Part shown: in pieces, positions 55,460 to 64,000 of the stretch | Layout: the number at the start of each line of letters is the position of its first letter | Numbering within the stretch: the first letter of the stretch is position 1 | Assembly (NCBI GenBank): GCA_965230205.1 | Contig: OZ245996.1 | Location: 186,001 to 250,000, forward strand | DNA from: CANLBN01 sp965230205 | Lineage (GTDB): Bacteria; Pseudomonadota; Gammaproteobacteria; Pseudomonadales; Cellvibrionaceae | DNA: 64,000 nucleotides | Direction of reading: 5' to 3' | The notes under the pieces: generated by a model | Seen by the model: only the letters and a program-made list of their open reading frames with translations | Databases searched by the model: none | Told to the model about the DNA's origin: nothing | Translations under genes and position numbers: made by a program

Positions 55460-56449
55460 TTAAGCCATCCCAAACAAACACTCACTATCTAAACCTTGCT
55501 GCATCATAATATCTCTCAGGCGCTTTAATGCTTCTACCTGGATCTGTCGAACCCTTTCACGGGTCAAGCCTATTTCGCGACCAACTTCTTCAAGGGTGCT
55601 AATTTCATGACCTCTGAGGCCAAAACGGCGACATAAGACTTCTCGTTGTTTTTCTGTTAATTCTGTTAGCCAACCATCAATGCTATCACTTAAATCACTA
55701 TTCTGTAACAAAGAGACAGGGTCAGAGACTTGCTGGTCAGGAATGGTGTCACATAATGTCTTGTCACCGTTGTTACCAATATGAGCATCGATAGAATTCA
55801 CTCGTTCATTGAGGCCAAGCATACGCTCAACATCACCGACGGGCTTTTCTAACAAATTAGCAATTTCTTCAGCCGAAGGCTCATGATCAAGCTTTTGAGA
55901 TAACTCTCGAGCTGCTCGTAAATATACGTTCAACTCTTTAACAACGTGAATAGGTAAGCGAATCGTACGCGTCTGATTCATGATCGCGCGCTCTATTGTC
56001 TGGCGAATCCACCAGGTAGCATAGGTTGAAAAGCGAAAGCCTCTTTCAGGGTCAAACTTTTCAACGGCTCGAATAAGGCCAAGATTACCTTCTTCGATTA
56101 AATCTAATAGTGCAAGCCCTCGATTAACGTAGCGACGGGCGATTTTAACAACCAAGCGAAGATTACTTTCAATCATACGCTTGCGCGCAGCTTCTTCGCC
56201 TTTGAGGGCTTTACGCGCAAAGAAAACTTCTTCTTCTGCACTTAGTAAGGGAGAGAACCCTATTTCGTTCAAATACAACTGAGTCGCATCAAGAGTCTTC
56301 TGTACCGTATCAACCTCTAACTCTTTAATTGCTTCTTTCTCAGCAACCGGCTCTTCAACGATATCACTATCCATACCTGCAGGAATTTTTTGCTCTTCAA
56401 ACTTCTTTTCTTCTGTACTATGGAGTTGTTGTGCTGCCATGATTCTCAT
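55460..56449 (-). CDS. rpoS: RNA polymerase sigma factor RpoS
   Basis: 329 residues. Region 2 core (NLRLVVKIARRYVNRGL, LDLIEEGNLGLIRAVEKFD, FSTYATWWIRQTIERAI), region 3 and region 4 (TEKQREVLCRRFGLRG, TLEEVGREIGLTRERVRQIQ) with the extended region 1.2 (TQLYLNEIGFSPLLSAEEE). It directs stationary-phase and stress transcription. The Met at codon 4 may be the true start. It follows nlpD, the usual partner whose gene carries an rpoS promoter in relatives. Confidence 0.97.
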   Translation of the reverse strand: MRIMAAQQLHSTEEKKFEEQKIPAGMDSDIVEEPVAEKEAIKELEVDTVQKTLDATQLYLNEIGFSPLLSAEEEVFFARKALKGEEAARKRMIESNLRLVVKIARRYVNRGLALLDLIEEGNLGLIRAVEKFDPERGFRFSTYATWWIRQTIERAIMNQTRTIRLPIHVVKELNVYLRAARELSQKLDHEPSAEEIANLLEKPVGDVERMLGLNERVNSIDAHIGNNGDKTLCDTIPDQQVSDPVSLLQNSDLSDSIDGWLTELTEKQREVLCRRFGLRGHEISTLEEVGREIGLTRERVRQIQVEALKRLRDIMMQQGLDSECLFGMA

Positions 56450-56606
56450 CTCTTATTTTGTTAATTTTTATCAGGACCTTTTTATAATCATTAAGAAGGT
56501 TTCACTGATAGCCCACTTTGAGTTTGTCACCACACCCTGAGTAGCAGTTAGTTAATCCAAGTAACAAACCTATTAACATAAGTTATCGGACGATTTCGAA
56601 AACAGT

Positions 56607-57524
56607 TTAGGTTTTTCTTTTTGGCAGCAAAGGTAATGGGTTGATGGGCTTACCATCGCGCCGGATTTGAAAATGCAATCTCGGCTTACCTTTAGTACCG
56701 ATTCCGCTAGAACCTATATCTGCTATACGCTGTCCAGCTTTAACAATATCGCCTTCCTTAACCCTGAGACGCTGATTATGCGCATAGGCACTTAAATAAA
56801 TGTCACTATGCTTAATAATCACCAGTTTTCCATAACCTCTTAACCCACTTCCCGCATAAACGACTTCACCAGAAGCAGCTGCAGTGACAGATTCTCCCTT
56901 TTTACCTTCGATATCAATACCCTTTTTTAATCCCCCTTTGCGAGAAAAGTTAGTAAGCACTCTGCCTGCAGCAGGCCACCGCCAGAATATCTTACCGTTA
57001 TTCACTTGTATCGGCGGTGTATCCACGACTTTAGTCGATTTCTTTTCTGAACGAGGTTTAGCTGCCGGCTTATTTGAATTTCGAATAACACGAGGGGGAG
57101 ATTCGATCTTTTTTTGAACAGGCTTGTATTTTTTAGTCTTAGGAGCCAGTGCTGGAGAAGGTGGTGAAGGAGTAACGGCTACAGAGGTTTTTGGCAACGA
57201 ACGGGACCTTATTTGATCATTCAAATAAATAATTTGACCCGGAAAAATTCGGTAAGAACTCCCAATTCTATTAGCTCGAGCCAAACCTTTATAATCTAGC
57301 CCATAACGCCAGGCAATCGAATAAAGTGTTTCCCCTGGCGCAACAACATGGCGAGTGACTTTCGTTGAAGGTGGCTGAGTACGATTGTATACCGGCGCGC
57401 GTTGGCCTGATGATGAACAAGCAGTAAAAACCAAAAAAGCGATCAAAATAATGATCACTTTAAAATTACACACAAAATAATGTAAACAAGCTGTGGATAA
57501 CTGTGTATGATTTTTAAAGATCAT
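56607..57524 (-). CDS. nlpD: NlpD lipoprotein, amidase activator
   Basis: 305 residues: hydrophobic leader ending FTAC (lipobox), LysM domain (HVVAPGETLYSIAWRYGLDY, with NRIGSSYRIFPGQIIYL), Lys/Pro-rich linker, and a degenerate LytM domain in which GIDIEG replaces the zinc-binding His motif, as in NlpD/EnvC proteins. These lack hydrolase activity and activate the amidase AmiC in daughter-cell separation. A GTG at codon 18 is a possible alternative start, just ahead of a shorter lipoprotein leader. Confidence 0.94.
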   Translation of the reverse strand: MIFKNHTQLSTACLHYFVCNFKVIIILIAFLVFTACSSSGQRAPVYNRTQPPSTKVTRHVVAPGETLYSIAWRYGLDYKGLARANRIGSSYRIFPGQIIYLNDQIRSRSLPKTSVAVTPSPPSPALAPKTKKYKPVQKKIESPPRVIRNSNKPAAKPRSEKKSTKVVDTPPIQVNNGKIFWRWPAAGRVLTNFSRKGGLKKGIDIEGKKGESVTAAASGEVVYAGSGLRGYGKLVIIKHSDIYLSAYAHNQRLRVKEGDIVKAGQRIADIGSSGIGTKGKPRLHFQIRRDGKPINPLPLLPKRKT

Positions 57525-57659
57525 TTTTTATTCACAAATATAACTTTTAGTTATCAATTCTAACAATTTATGCAAAATGACTCTAAATTTTTTATAAGAA
57601 AAGCATAAATTCATGACCAACTTAGCCTTTTTTCCGAGATGAACTTCTAATAACACTTA

Positions 57660-58610
57660 TTATTGTTGAGAACGCCCTATTCTTTCTAGTAATAAAACCA
57701 ACACTAATCCAAACAAAATGCTCAGTACTGCTCCTCCTAAGAAAGCGGGCTGTGTTGTTAGTTCAGTATAAAGGCTGGGCGATATATTGGACTGTATTAA
57801 TGGGATAATCTCTCCATGCCTATCAACCGTTGTTTCTACTACCTGTTTCCATGGCCAAAGCACCTTTAAAGAGCCCACTAAAAAGCCAATCAATAACGCA
57901 TAAACGACTGATTCATACTTCTTTAACAGCCAACTGAGCAGGTGGCTAAAACCCAACAACCCTATGACACATCCACACCCAAAACTGGCGATTAATAATA
58001 GGTCGATATTCTGTAAGGCTTCGATAAAGACTTGGTACATGCCCATCAACAACAATATAAAGCTACCCGAAATACCCGGCAGAATCATGGCGCAGATAGC
58101 AATAGCCCCAGCCAACATCATCATCCACCACTCTGCTGGCAGCTGCGCTGGGCGCAAGGAAGCTATAGCAACAGCAATAGCGGTCCCAATACTGATCGCA
58201 ATAATTTCATTGATACGCCATTGGGGAGTTTGCTGAATGAGATAAACGATTGACGCTAATACCAGCCCGAAGAAAAATGACCAAATTAAAATAGGGTAAT
58301 TTTCCAAGCTATAGCTAATAGCATTCGCTAATGTGAAAATGCTAAACAGGACGCCACCAAATAATGTCACTAGAAAACGTCCATCCACCGCTTTCCAGAA
58401 TGCTATAAATCCTTCTTTATACAGCACGACTAACATCATCGGGGTTAATGACTTTAGCGCATTAAGTAAGCGCTGATAGATACCTGAAATGAATGCGATC
58501 GTACCGCCAGATACTCCAGGAACGACATCTGCCGCTCCCATAGCTATACCTTTTAAAAATAATAAGTACCAATCTTTAGCTCGATAGGTGTTCCGTACTC
58601 CATCGCTCAT
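57660..58610 (-). CDS. DUF368 membrane protein (undecaprenyl phosphate flippase PopT family)
   Basis: 316 residues with about eight to ten membrane segments. The family opening GIAMGAADVVPGVSGGTIAFISG and its inverted echo ICAMILPGISGSFILLLMGMY are both visible (duplicated motif). Members recycle undecaprenyl phosphate across the inner membrane. Its start overlaps the pcm stop as TAATG, so it is translationally coupled. The family has no fixed place in the rpoS-pcm block of Pseudomonas, so its position here is noteworthy. Confidence 0.9.
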   Translation of the reverse strand: MSDGVRNTYRAKDWYLLFLKGIAMGAADVVPGVSGGTIAFISGIYQRLLNALKSLTPMMLVVLYKEGFIAFWKAVDGRFLVTLFGGVLFSIFTLANAISYSLENYPILIWSFFFGLVLASIVYLIQQTPQWRINEIIAISIGTAIAVAIASLRPAQLPAEWWMMMLAGAIAICAMILPGISGSFILLLMGMYQVFIEALQNIDLLLIASFGCGCVIGLLGFSHLLSWLLKKYESVVYALLIGFLVGSLKVLWPWKQVVETTVDRHGEIIPLIQSNISPSLYTELTTQPAFLGGAVLSILFGLVLVLLLERIGRSQQ

Positions 58611-59251
58611 TAACGAACAACTCCCGTTAGTAATGGCACAAACTTTACAGCGCCGATTGTTTTTTCTTCATACTCATCACTATCGCCCAATCGAGTTACC
58701 TGAGTGAGCATCTGCTTATCTTCTCCAACTGGGATAACCAAAACACCATTGGGCGCAAGCTGCTGCTTAAGACTAAGAGGGATTTTCGCTGGTGCTGCCG
58801 CACTGAGAATAGCGTCATAAGGCCCTTTATCAGGCCAACCCAGACCACCATCAGCCAAGGAAAACTGAACATTATGTATTGATAGCTGACGTAACCGCTT
58901 GCGTGCCAACTCTTGTAAAGGACGGATGCGTTCTGCACTGTATAGTTGTTTTACAAAAGGTGCCAATACGGCTGTTTGATACCCAGAACCTGTGCCAATC
59001 TCTAACACTCGGTCCAATTTAGCTGCCACCCCTAATAGTATTTCAGTCATACGAGCAACGATATAGGGCTGAGAAAGCGTTTGCCCGTGACCAATAGGCA
59101 ACGCAGTATCTTCATAAGCACGATGGGATAAGGCCTCATCAAGAAATATATGGCGAGGAACCTGGCGCATAATTTCAAGGACTTGGACATTAGTAATGCC
59201 CTGCTCGACTAGCCGTTGAATCATCCTTTCACGGGTACGCTCAGACGTCAT
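58610..59251 (-). CDS. pcm: Protein-L-isoaspartate O-methyltransferase
   Basis: About 213 residues from the chosen start MTSERTRERM, the typical length and opening. SAM-binding motif EIGTGSGYQTAVLA, preceded by GHGQTLSQPYIVARMTE, the family signature. It repairs isoaspartyl residues in aged proteins. The frame is open for 19 codons further upstream, but those are hydrophobic and atypical; AGGG stands seven bases before the chosen ATG. Confidence 0.95.
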   Translation of the reverse strand: MTSERTRERMIQRLVEQGITNVQVLEIMRQVPRHIFLDEALSHRAYEDTALPIGHGQTLSQPYIVARMTEILLGVAAKLDRVLEIGTGSGYQTAVLAPFVKQLYSAERIRPLQELARKRLRQLSIHNVQFSLADGGLGWPDKGPYDAILSAAAPAKIPLSLKQQLAPNGVLVIPVGEDKQMLTQVTRLGDSDEYEEKTIGAVKFVPLLTGVVR

Positions 59252-59340
59252 ACCCACACCCTGCAACAATAAATTAGTCAACAAAACACCTACAACGTAA
59301 TAAAACAAAGACTATAGCATAATTCATTGTGATTCTTTTA

Positions 59341-59584
59341 ACCTAGATTCCTCGGTTGGAAGAGCTGCAGAGTGCGTAGCAGGTGCTATCTGAGCGTGAA
59401 TAGAAAGTGAGCCATAGCGGGGCCTACAGCGAGGTTTCTAATCACGCTCAGATAGTGCCAGAGATGCGTGTTTTATAGTGTTTAGCCCATTCACCTAACA
59501 GGTGAAGAGACTGATAATGACAAGTTATTGAATTTAATATAACAAAGCCAGCATAGACGAGCGTCCAACTGAGGAATCTAGGTT
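59341..59584. repeat. MITE-like element with nested inverted repeats
   Basis: About 244 bp. Ends are ACCTAGATTCCTCGGTTGGA (59341-59360) and a matching inverted copy with one base changed (59564-59583). A second inverted pair, CTATCTGAGCGTGA (about 59388-59401) with TCACGCTCAGATAG (about 59436-59449), lies inside. TTA occurs directly outside each end. No open frame. It fills the place between pcm and ispF where surE and truD stand in related genomes. Confidence 0.8.
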
Positions 59585-59644
59585 TAGGACATCGATAAGT
59601 GTCAGACAGACACAAAACAAACCCGTATAACTATGAAAAAATAA

Positions 59645-60133
59645 CTATGATTGAAGCAAAACAACAGCGTAGGCAGCAATCCCTTCCTTACGTCCAGTAA
59701 AACCTAACTTTTCTGTCGTGGTTGCTTTCACATTAATATTATCAATGCCAGTTTCAAGGTCATTAGCAATGTGCCTGCACATATCGTTGATATAAGGGGA
59801 CATTTTGGGTGCCTGAGCAACAATGGTCATATCAGCGTTCACCAAGTGGTAGTTCAAGCCTTTTACTTTGGCATATACCATGCGCAATAAGGAACGACTA
59901 TCTGCATTTTTATAGCTGGGGTCGGTGTCAGGGAAATGCCTCCCTATATCACCTAAAGCAACAGCTCCCAATAGCGCATCACATAATGCATGTAATAAAA
60001 CATCACCATCAGAATGCGCAAGCAAACCACGCTCATAAGGAATAATTACACCACCAATAACGATTTTATCAATACCCTGCTGCCCATTATCAAATGCATG
60101 GACATCAAAACCATTACCTACTCTTAAAGCCAT
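59645..60133 (-). CDS. ispF: 2-C-methyl-D-erythritol 2,4-cyclodiphosphate synthase IspF
   Basis: 162 residues. Zinc-binding DVH at residues 10-12 (NGFDVHAF), HSDGDVLLHALCDALLGA and the C-terminal KATTTEKLGFTGRKEGIAAY are diagnostic. It closes the cyclodiphosphate in the MEP isoprenoid pathway. Next to ispD, as usual. Confidence 0.97.
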   Translation of the reverse strand: MALRVGNGFDVHAFDNGQQGIDKIVIGGVIIPYERGLLAHSDGDVLLHALCDALLGAVALGDIGRHFPDTDPSYKNADSRSLLRMVYAKVKGLNYHLVNADMTIVAQAPKMSPYINDMCRHIANDLETGIDNINVKATTTEKLGFTGRKEGIAAYAVVLLQS

Positions 60134-60185
60134 ATACTGATGCTCTATTGATTAAAAAGCTTAATTTTATGTTCGAGATTATAAT

Positions 60186-60911
60186 TTATGTCAATAAAGA
60201 CTGTTGCTTTAATACAACTTCTGCAATAGCCAAGTCTTCAGGGTGCGTTATCTTGATATTGTCGTGATGCCCCATCACTACTCGTGGTTGGTATCCCGCA
60301 AATTCAACAGCAGACGCCTCATCAGTAATCGCTTCCCCCTGGCTTAATGCGTTCTGTAACGCATCTCTCAGCAAACCATAACGGAAAAGCTGAGGAGTTT
60401 GTGCTTGCCAAATCATCTGACGATCTATAGTTTTTGTGATTTTATTATCAGGGCCGACATGCTTTAAGGTATTACTCGATGGCACGCCTAAAATCCCGCC
60501 CACGCGATCTTCCGCCAGCATTTCCAACATAGCATCAATTGCCGCAGGGCGAATACAGCAGCGCGCAGCATCATGCACCAAGACCCAATCAGATAGCTTA
60601 GCTTTTTTCTGCAAGCTGTTGAGTGCTGATAAAACAGAATCACTCCGCTCTTGCCCACCAGTCACCGTAATAATTTTTGGATTTTCACTTAAAGGAAATG
60701 AGGAAAACTGTTGGTCCAACTGATTTAATGCAACAATGATTTCAGTGATAACATCGACTTCCAGCAACCGATTCAATGTATGCTCAATGACTGTCTGATT
60801 ATTAATCGGCAAATATTGTTTGGGTAAGGTGCTACCCATACGCTGACCGATCCCTGCCGCCGGCACAATAGCCCAAATATTTTCAGCGATGGAAGAATTA
60901 TTCATTGTCAT
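60186..60911 (-). CDS. ispD: 2-C-methyl-D-erythritol 4-phosphate cytidylyltransferase IspD
   Basis: 241 residues. Nucleotide-binding motif VPAAGIGQRMGSTLPKQYL near the N-terminus, VLVHDAARCCI, and TDEASAVEFAG. It forms CDP-methylerythritol from MEP and CTP. The Met at codon 3 may be the real start. 13 bases after ftsB and 52 before ispF, so an ftsB-ispD-ispF unit. Confidence 0.97.
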   Translation of the reverse strand: MTMNNSSIAENIWAIVPAAGIGQRMGSTLPKQYLPINNQTVIEHTLNRLLEVDVITEIIVALNQLDQQFSSFPLSENPKIITVTGGQERSDSVLSALNSLQKKAKLSDWVLVHDAARCCIRPAAIDAMLEMLAEDRVGGILGVPSSNTLKHVGPDNKITKTIDRQMIWQAQTPQLFRYGLLRDALQNALSQGEAITDEASAVEFAGYQPRVVMGHHDNIKITHPEDLAIAEVVLKQQSLLT

Positions 60912-60924
60912 TTTTATTTACAGA

Positions 60925-61215
60925 CTATGGCTTCGATTTTTTTTCAGGATCGACAATCATAAAAAATGTTTCCCCTTGTTTAACCATACCCATTTGTTCA
61001 CGAGCTCGTTCTTCCACGCCATCCAAACCAGACTTTAACGCTTCTACTTCTAAGGCAAGTATTCGATTGCGCTCACTCAATGCATCATTTTCAGCTTGTT
61101 GTTGTTCTATTTTTTTTTGTAATTCAACACGATGTGCCAGACTGCCTTCACCGACCCACAAACGATATTGAAGACCTATTAATAATATCACTAATATAGT
61201 AATCAATATTTTCAT
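60925..61215 (-). CDS. ftsB: Cell division protein FtsB
   Basis: 96 residues: short N-terminal membrane segment (ILITILVILLIGLQYRLW), followed by a coiled coil (LQKKIEQQQAENDALSERNR) and the DGVEERAREQMGMVKQGET tail. It is a bitopic divisome protein acting with FtsL and FtsQ. First gene of the unit with ispD and ispF; a terminator and repeat element separate it from eno. Confidence 0.95.
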   Translation of the reverse strand: MKILITILVILLIGLQYRLWVGEGSLAHRVELQKKIEQQQAENDALSERNRILALEVEALKSGLDGVEERAREQMGMVKQGETFFMIVDPEKKSKP

Positions 61216-61303
61216 TGGATGGCTCTTTTTAGAGAGGGTTTATATCGCTCAAAAACAACAAAACCTTCAGTCATAATTCTCTATCAGCTGCGGTAATATC
61301 CCA

Positions 61304-61414
61304 TTAGGGTCTTTTGACGTTTCATTATCGTTCCTGCCATTGACTATTTTTTACCGTCAAGCGGCACCGAGGTTGGCTGGCCAGGAATGATAATGAAACA
61401 TCAACAGCCCCTAA
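61304..61414. repeat. MITE-like hairpin element between ftsB and eno
   Basis: 111 bp: left arm 61304-61338 pairs with right arm 61379-61414, about 35 bp with five or six mismatches; the outermost bases are TTAGGG and CCCTAA. The unpaired middle (61352-61372) holds 21 bases identical, in inverse orientation, to 48812-48832 inside the element next to mutS. No open frame. Confidence 0.8.
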
Positions 61415-61417
61415 AGA

Positions 61418-61439
61418 AAAGGTGCACATGTGCACCTTT
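61418..61439 (-). terminator. eno terminator
   Basis: A perfect 22-base palindrome with core GGTGCACATGTGCACC, flanked on the left by A-rich sequence giving TTTTCTTT on the minus strand, 47 bases past the eno stop. Confidence 0.8.
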
Positions 61440-61486
61440 CTTGTATCAACTTATCGCGATTTTTTACAATCAATCACACCGAAAAC

Positions 61487-62776
61487 TCAATTTTTGAATT
61501 CAGCACGACCTCGATACGGAGCAGCTCCTTTTAGCTCAGCTTCAATGTACAACAAACGGTTGTATTTCGCCACACGGTCTGAACGACATAGTGAACCCGT
61601 TTTAATTTGCCCCGCCGCAGTGGCTACAGCCAAGTCAGCTATTGTTGTATCCTCTGTTTCACCTGAGCGATGAGAAATAACTGCCGTATAACCCGCATCC
61701 TTTGCCATTTTAATAGCATCCAGCGTTTCCGAAAGCGATCCAATCTGGTTGAATTTAATCAAAATAGAGTTTGCAATATTTTTATCGATACCTTCTTTTA
61801 ATATTTTGGTATTGGTCACAAACAGGTCATCACCTACCAGCTGAACTTTATCGCCTAGTTTTTCAGTTTGGTATTTCCAACCATCCCAATCAGACTCATC
61901 CTGACCATCTTCAATAGAAATGATAGGGTATTGCTCACACAATTCGGCCAAGTAATCACTAAAGCCTTCAGAGGTAAATACTTTACCTTCACCTTTTAGA
62001 TTGTATTGACCGTCTTCATAAAATTCTGACGAAGCACAATCAAGCGCCAAAGTAACATCTTTACCCAATTCATACCCTGCAGCACCCACCGCTTCTTTAA
62101 TAATAGCGACCGCGTCAGCATTAGAAGCCAAATTAGGCGCAAAACCACCTTCGTCACCCACTGCTGTATTTAAGCCTTTAGCAGACAATGCCTTTTTCAA
62201 AGCATGAAAAATTTCAGCTCCCACTTGTAAGGCTTCAGTAAAGGTTTTTGCTGCAACTGGCTGAACCATAAATTCCTGAATATCAACGTTATTATCAGCA
62301 TGCTCACCACCATTGAGAATATTCATCATGGGTACCGGCATTGTGTATTGACCAGGTGTGCCATTCACATCAGCAATATGCTGGTATAAAGGAATATTTT
62401 TAGCTGTCGCTGCTGCTTTAGCGGCAGCTAAAGAAACCGCAAGAATCGCATTCGCGCCGAGAACTGCCTTGTTATCAGTACCATCAGCATCAATCATCAA
62501 TTGATCCAATTCGCGCTGAGCGGCAGCATCTTTGCCCACCAATAAATCTTTGATTGTCGTATTAATGTTATTTACGGCTTTAGACACACCTTTGCCCAAG
62601 TAACGGTTTTTGTCACCATCACGCAACTCCAGGGCTTCGCGAGACCCGGTAGAGGCACCTGAAGGAGCACAAGCAGAACCTACAGAGCCACAATCTAATA
62701 TGACTTCGGCAAATACTGTTGGGTTACCACGAGAATCTAACATCTCAAGGGCCTTAATATCGACAATCTTACTCAC
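61487..62776 (-). CDS. eno: Enolase
   Basis: 429 residues from a GTG start. The opening VSKIVDIKALEMLDSRGNP aligns with E. coli enolase, and GGAGAG stands about eight bases ahead of the GTG; the open frame extends 21 codons upstream, but those do not look like enolase. Catalytic and metal motifs are present (GEHADNNVDIQEFM, DEGGFAPNL, SIEDGQDESDWDGW, VGDDLFVTNT, SHRSGETEDTTI). It converts 2-phosphoglycerate to phosphoenolpyruvate, which KdsA upstream uses. Confidence 0.97.
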   Translation of the reverse strand: MSKIVDIKALEMLDSRGNPTVFAEVILDCGSVGSACAPSGASTGSREALELRDGDKNRYLGKGVSKAVNNINTTIKDLLVGKDAAAQRELDQLMIDADGTDNKAVLGANAILAVSLAAAKAAATAKNIPLYQHIADVNGTPGQYTMPVPMMNILNGGEHADNNVDIQEFMVQPVAAKTFTEALQVGAEIFHALKKALSAKGLNTAVGDEGGFAPNLASNADAVAIIKEAVGAAGYELGKDVTLALDCASSEFYEDGQYNLKGEGKVFTSEGFSDYLAELCEQYPIISIEDGQDESDWDGWKYQTEKLGDKVQLVGDDLFVTNTKILKEGIDKNIANSILIKFNQIGSLSETLDAIKMAKDAGYTAVISHRSGETEDTTIADLAVATAAGQIKTGSLCRSDRVAKYNRLLYIEAELKGAAPYRGRAEFKN

Positions 62777-62865
62777 TGGTTTTCTCTCCATCAGTTCAGG
62801 TAATTGGAATCTATTTATAGTTGCTTCACACTCAAGCAACCTTCATTGTATTACTTAAGTTGTAG

Positions 62866-63720
62866 TTAGAGTATTTCTAAAGGTGGCAATGTTTTTACAA
62901 CATCATCAACGGCTTTAATATTTACAAGGAAATCGTTTAATTTAGCTAATGGTAATGCACTAGGGCCATCGCATTTAGCCGCATCTGGATCAGGGTGAGC
63001 TTCAAGAAATAAACCTGCAATGCCTACTCCGGCGGCAGCCCGCCCTAGCTCAGCAACTTGGTGGCGACGCCCGCCTGACGCGGCTCCCATAGGATCACGA
63101 CATTGCAATGCATGGGTGACATCAAAAATCAGCGGCGCACCACCACTGACTTCTTTCATGGTCCGAAAGCCCAACATATCGACCACTAAATTATCATAGC
63201 CGAAGCAGCTGCCACGCTCACATAGCATCACTTGATCGTTGCCGCACTCATTAAATTTTTCTACAATATTTTTCATCTGCGGCGGACTAACAAACTGAGG
63301 CTTTTTAATATTAATCACCGCACCCGTTTTCGCCATCGCTTCAACTAAGTCAGTTTGTCGAGCAAGGAAAGCCGGAAGCTGAATAATGTCGCATACATCG
63401 GCAACGGGTTGAGCCTGATGAACTTCATGAACATCAGTAATAACAGGAATATTGAATGCCTTTTTAATGTCTTCGAAAATTTTAAGACCTTCTTCCAAAC
63501 CAGGGCCACGATAAGAGTTAATCGATGAACGATTAGCCTTATCAAATGAGGCTTTAAAAATATAAGGAATCCCTAATTTTTCAGTGACTTCAACATACGC
63601 TTCCGCCACTTGCAGAGCAAGGTCACGAGATTCCAATACATTCATCCCCCCCAATAAAACAAAGGGCTTATCATTAGCAATATCGATATTCGCAACTGAG
63701 ATAATTTTATTCTTCGGCAT
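62866..63720 (-). CDS. kdsA: 3-deoxy-D-manno-octulosonate 8-phosphate synthase KdsA
   Basis: 284 residues. Motifs: LLGGMNVLESRDLAL, FKASFDKANRSSINSYRGPG, VITDVHEVHQ, MLCERGSCFGYDNLVVDM, FDVTHALQ and the EAHPDPDAAKCDGPSALPL end. It condenses phosphoenolpyruvate with arabinose 5-phosphate in the route to lipopolysaccharide Kdo. Downstream of pyrG and 89 bases before eno. Confidence 0.98.
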   Translation of the reverse strand: MPKNKIISVANIDIANDKPFVLLGGMNVLESRDLALQVAEAYVEVTEKLGIPYIFKASFDKANRSSINSYRGPGLEEGLKIFEDIKKAFNIPVITDVHEVHQAQPVADVCDIIQLPAFLARQTDLVEAMAKTGAVINIKKPQFVSPPQMKNIVEKFNECGNDQVMLCERGSCFGYDNLVVDMLGFRTMKEVSGGAPLIFDVTHALQCRDPMGAASGGRRHQVAELGRAAAGVGIAGLFLEAHPDPDAAKCDGPSALPLAKLNDFLVNIKAVDDVVKTLPPLEIL

Positions 63721-63771
63721 TTCGCTTGAATGTTAATTAAATATAGGCAATTTGGTTTATTAGGGCTTTAA

Positions 63772-64000
63772 TTAAGAAGCCGACTGCTCTTCATTATACG
63801 TTAAAGCAGCGTTAACAAAGCTCGTAAAGAGTGGATGTCCATCCCGTGGATTAGACGTAAACTCTGGATGGAACTGGCAAGCGACAAACCAGGGATGGTT
63901 ATCGATTTCAATTGCCTCTACCAATGAATCATCAGATGACCACCCACTGATTTTTAATCCAGCATCTCGAAGCTTTTGCAAATAATTGTTATTAAATTCA
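63772..64000 (-). CDS. pyrG: CTP synthase, C-terminal part (runs off the window)
   Basis: The last 75 or so residues of PyrG: EFNNNYLQKLRDAGLKISG then HPWFVACQFHPEFTSNPRDG, HPLFTSFVNAAL. The HPEF pair supplies the His and Glu of the glutaminase triad. The gene continues past the right edge of the window on the minus strand. It is the usual upstream neighbour of kdsA and eno. Confidence 0.95.
   Translation of the reverse strand, partial: EFNNNYLQKLRDAGLKISGWSSDDSLVEAIEIDNHPWFVACQFHPEFTSNPRDGHPLFTSFVNAALTYNEEQSAS

Overview
The window (64 kb, AT-rich, roughly 40% GC by eye) comes from a gammaproteobacterial chromosome. The gene orders cinA-recA-recX and mutS-fdxA-...-rpoS-nlpD-...-pcm-ispF-ispD-ftsB-eno-kdsA-pyrG are the arrangement known from Pseudomonas and related marine lineages (Cellvibrionales/Spongiibacteraceae-like). 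I cannot name a species. Almost every gene lies on the minus strand.

Layout. (1) 0-13 kb: a Lap-type adhesion locus, with a type I secretion ABC transporter, membrane fusion protein and TolC-family outer membrane protein, followed by a 2228-residue repeat adhesin carrying a LapG-type PAAG site and a C-terminal RTX/type I secretion signal; an M23 peptidase follows. (2) 13.5-17.6 kb: a compact cobalamin late-pathway operon (cobO-cobT-cobC-cobS-cobD). (3) 17.9-20.1 kb: cinA(C-terminal type)-recA-recX with a LexA-box promoter. (4) 20.3-24.3 kb: signalling proteins (CheY-like, free-standing MshEN domain, REC-REC histidine kinase, REC-REC-GGDEF). (5) 24.6-36.6 kb: the most unusual region. It holds an exported caspase-like protease, an exported TPR-CHAT protease-like protein, a giant FecR protein whose tail looks like a TbpB-type barrel, a Slam-like TPR/outer-membrane barrel protein, and an anti-sigma/sigma pair. 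(6) 36.8-40.9 kb: a surface cluster with a DUF2807 protein, OmpA-type protein, a small secreted protein, a CsgG-like lipoprotein with a DUF4384-like tail, and two small exported proteins with a VNIGNV motif, one of them a three-repeat candidate amyloid/curlin-like subunit. (7) 41.4-45.9 kb: cbiM under a clear cobalamin riboswitch, then redox and small soluble proteins and an MtfA/SEC-C fusion. (8) 46-64 kb: the housekeeping block, interrupted by a response regulator-TonB receptor-binding protein-histidine kinase module (49.8-54.9 kb) and by three inverted-repeat, MITE-like elements.

How parts fit. Regions 5 and 6 flank one sigma/anti-sigma pair and nearly all of their products carry export signals, so they may form one cell-envelope system: surface display through a Slam-like and a CsgG-like exporter, with exported CHAT and caspase proteases as effectors or processors. 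This is inference from context and is the main candidate for an undescribed system. A second strong find is a GGA-rich, hairpin-rich segment beside rpoS that looks like an RsmZ-type CsrA-sponging RNA at its conserved genomic position.
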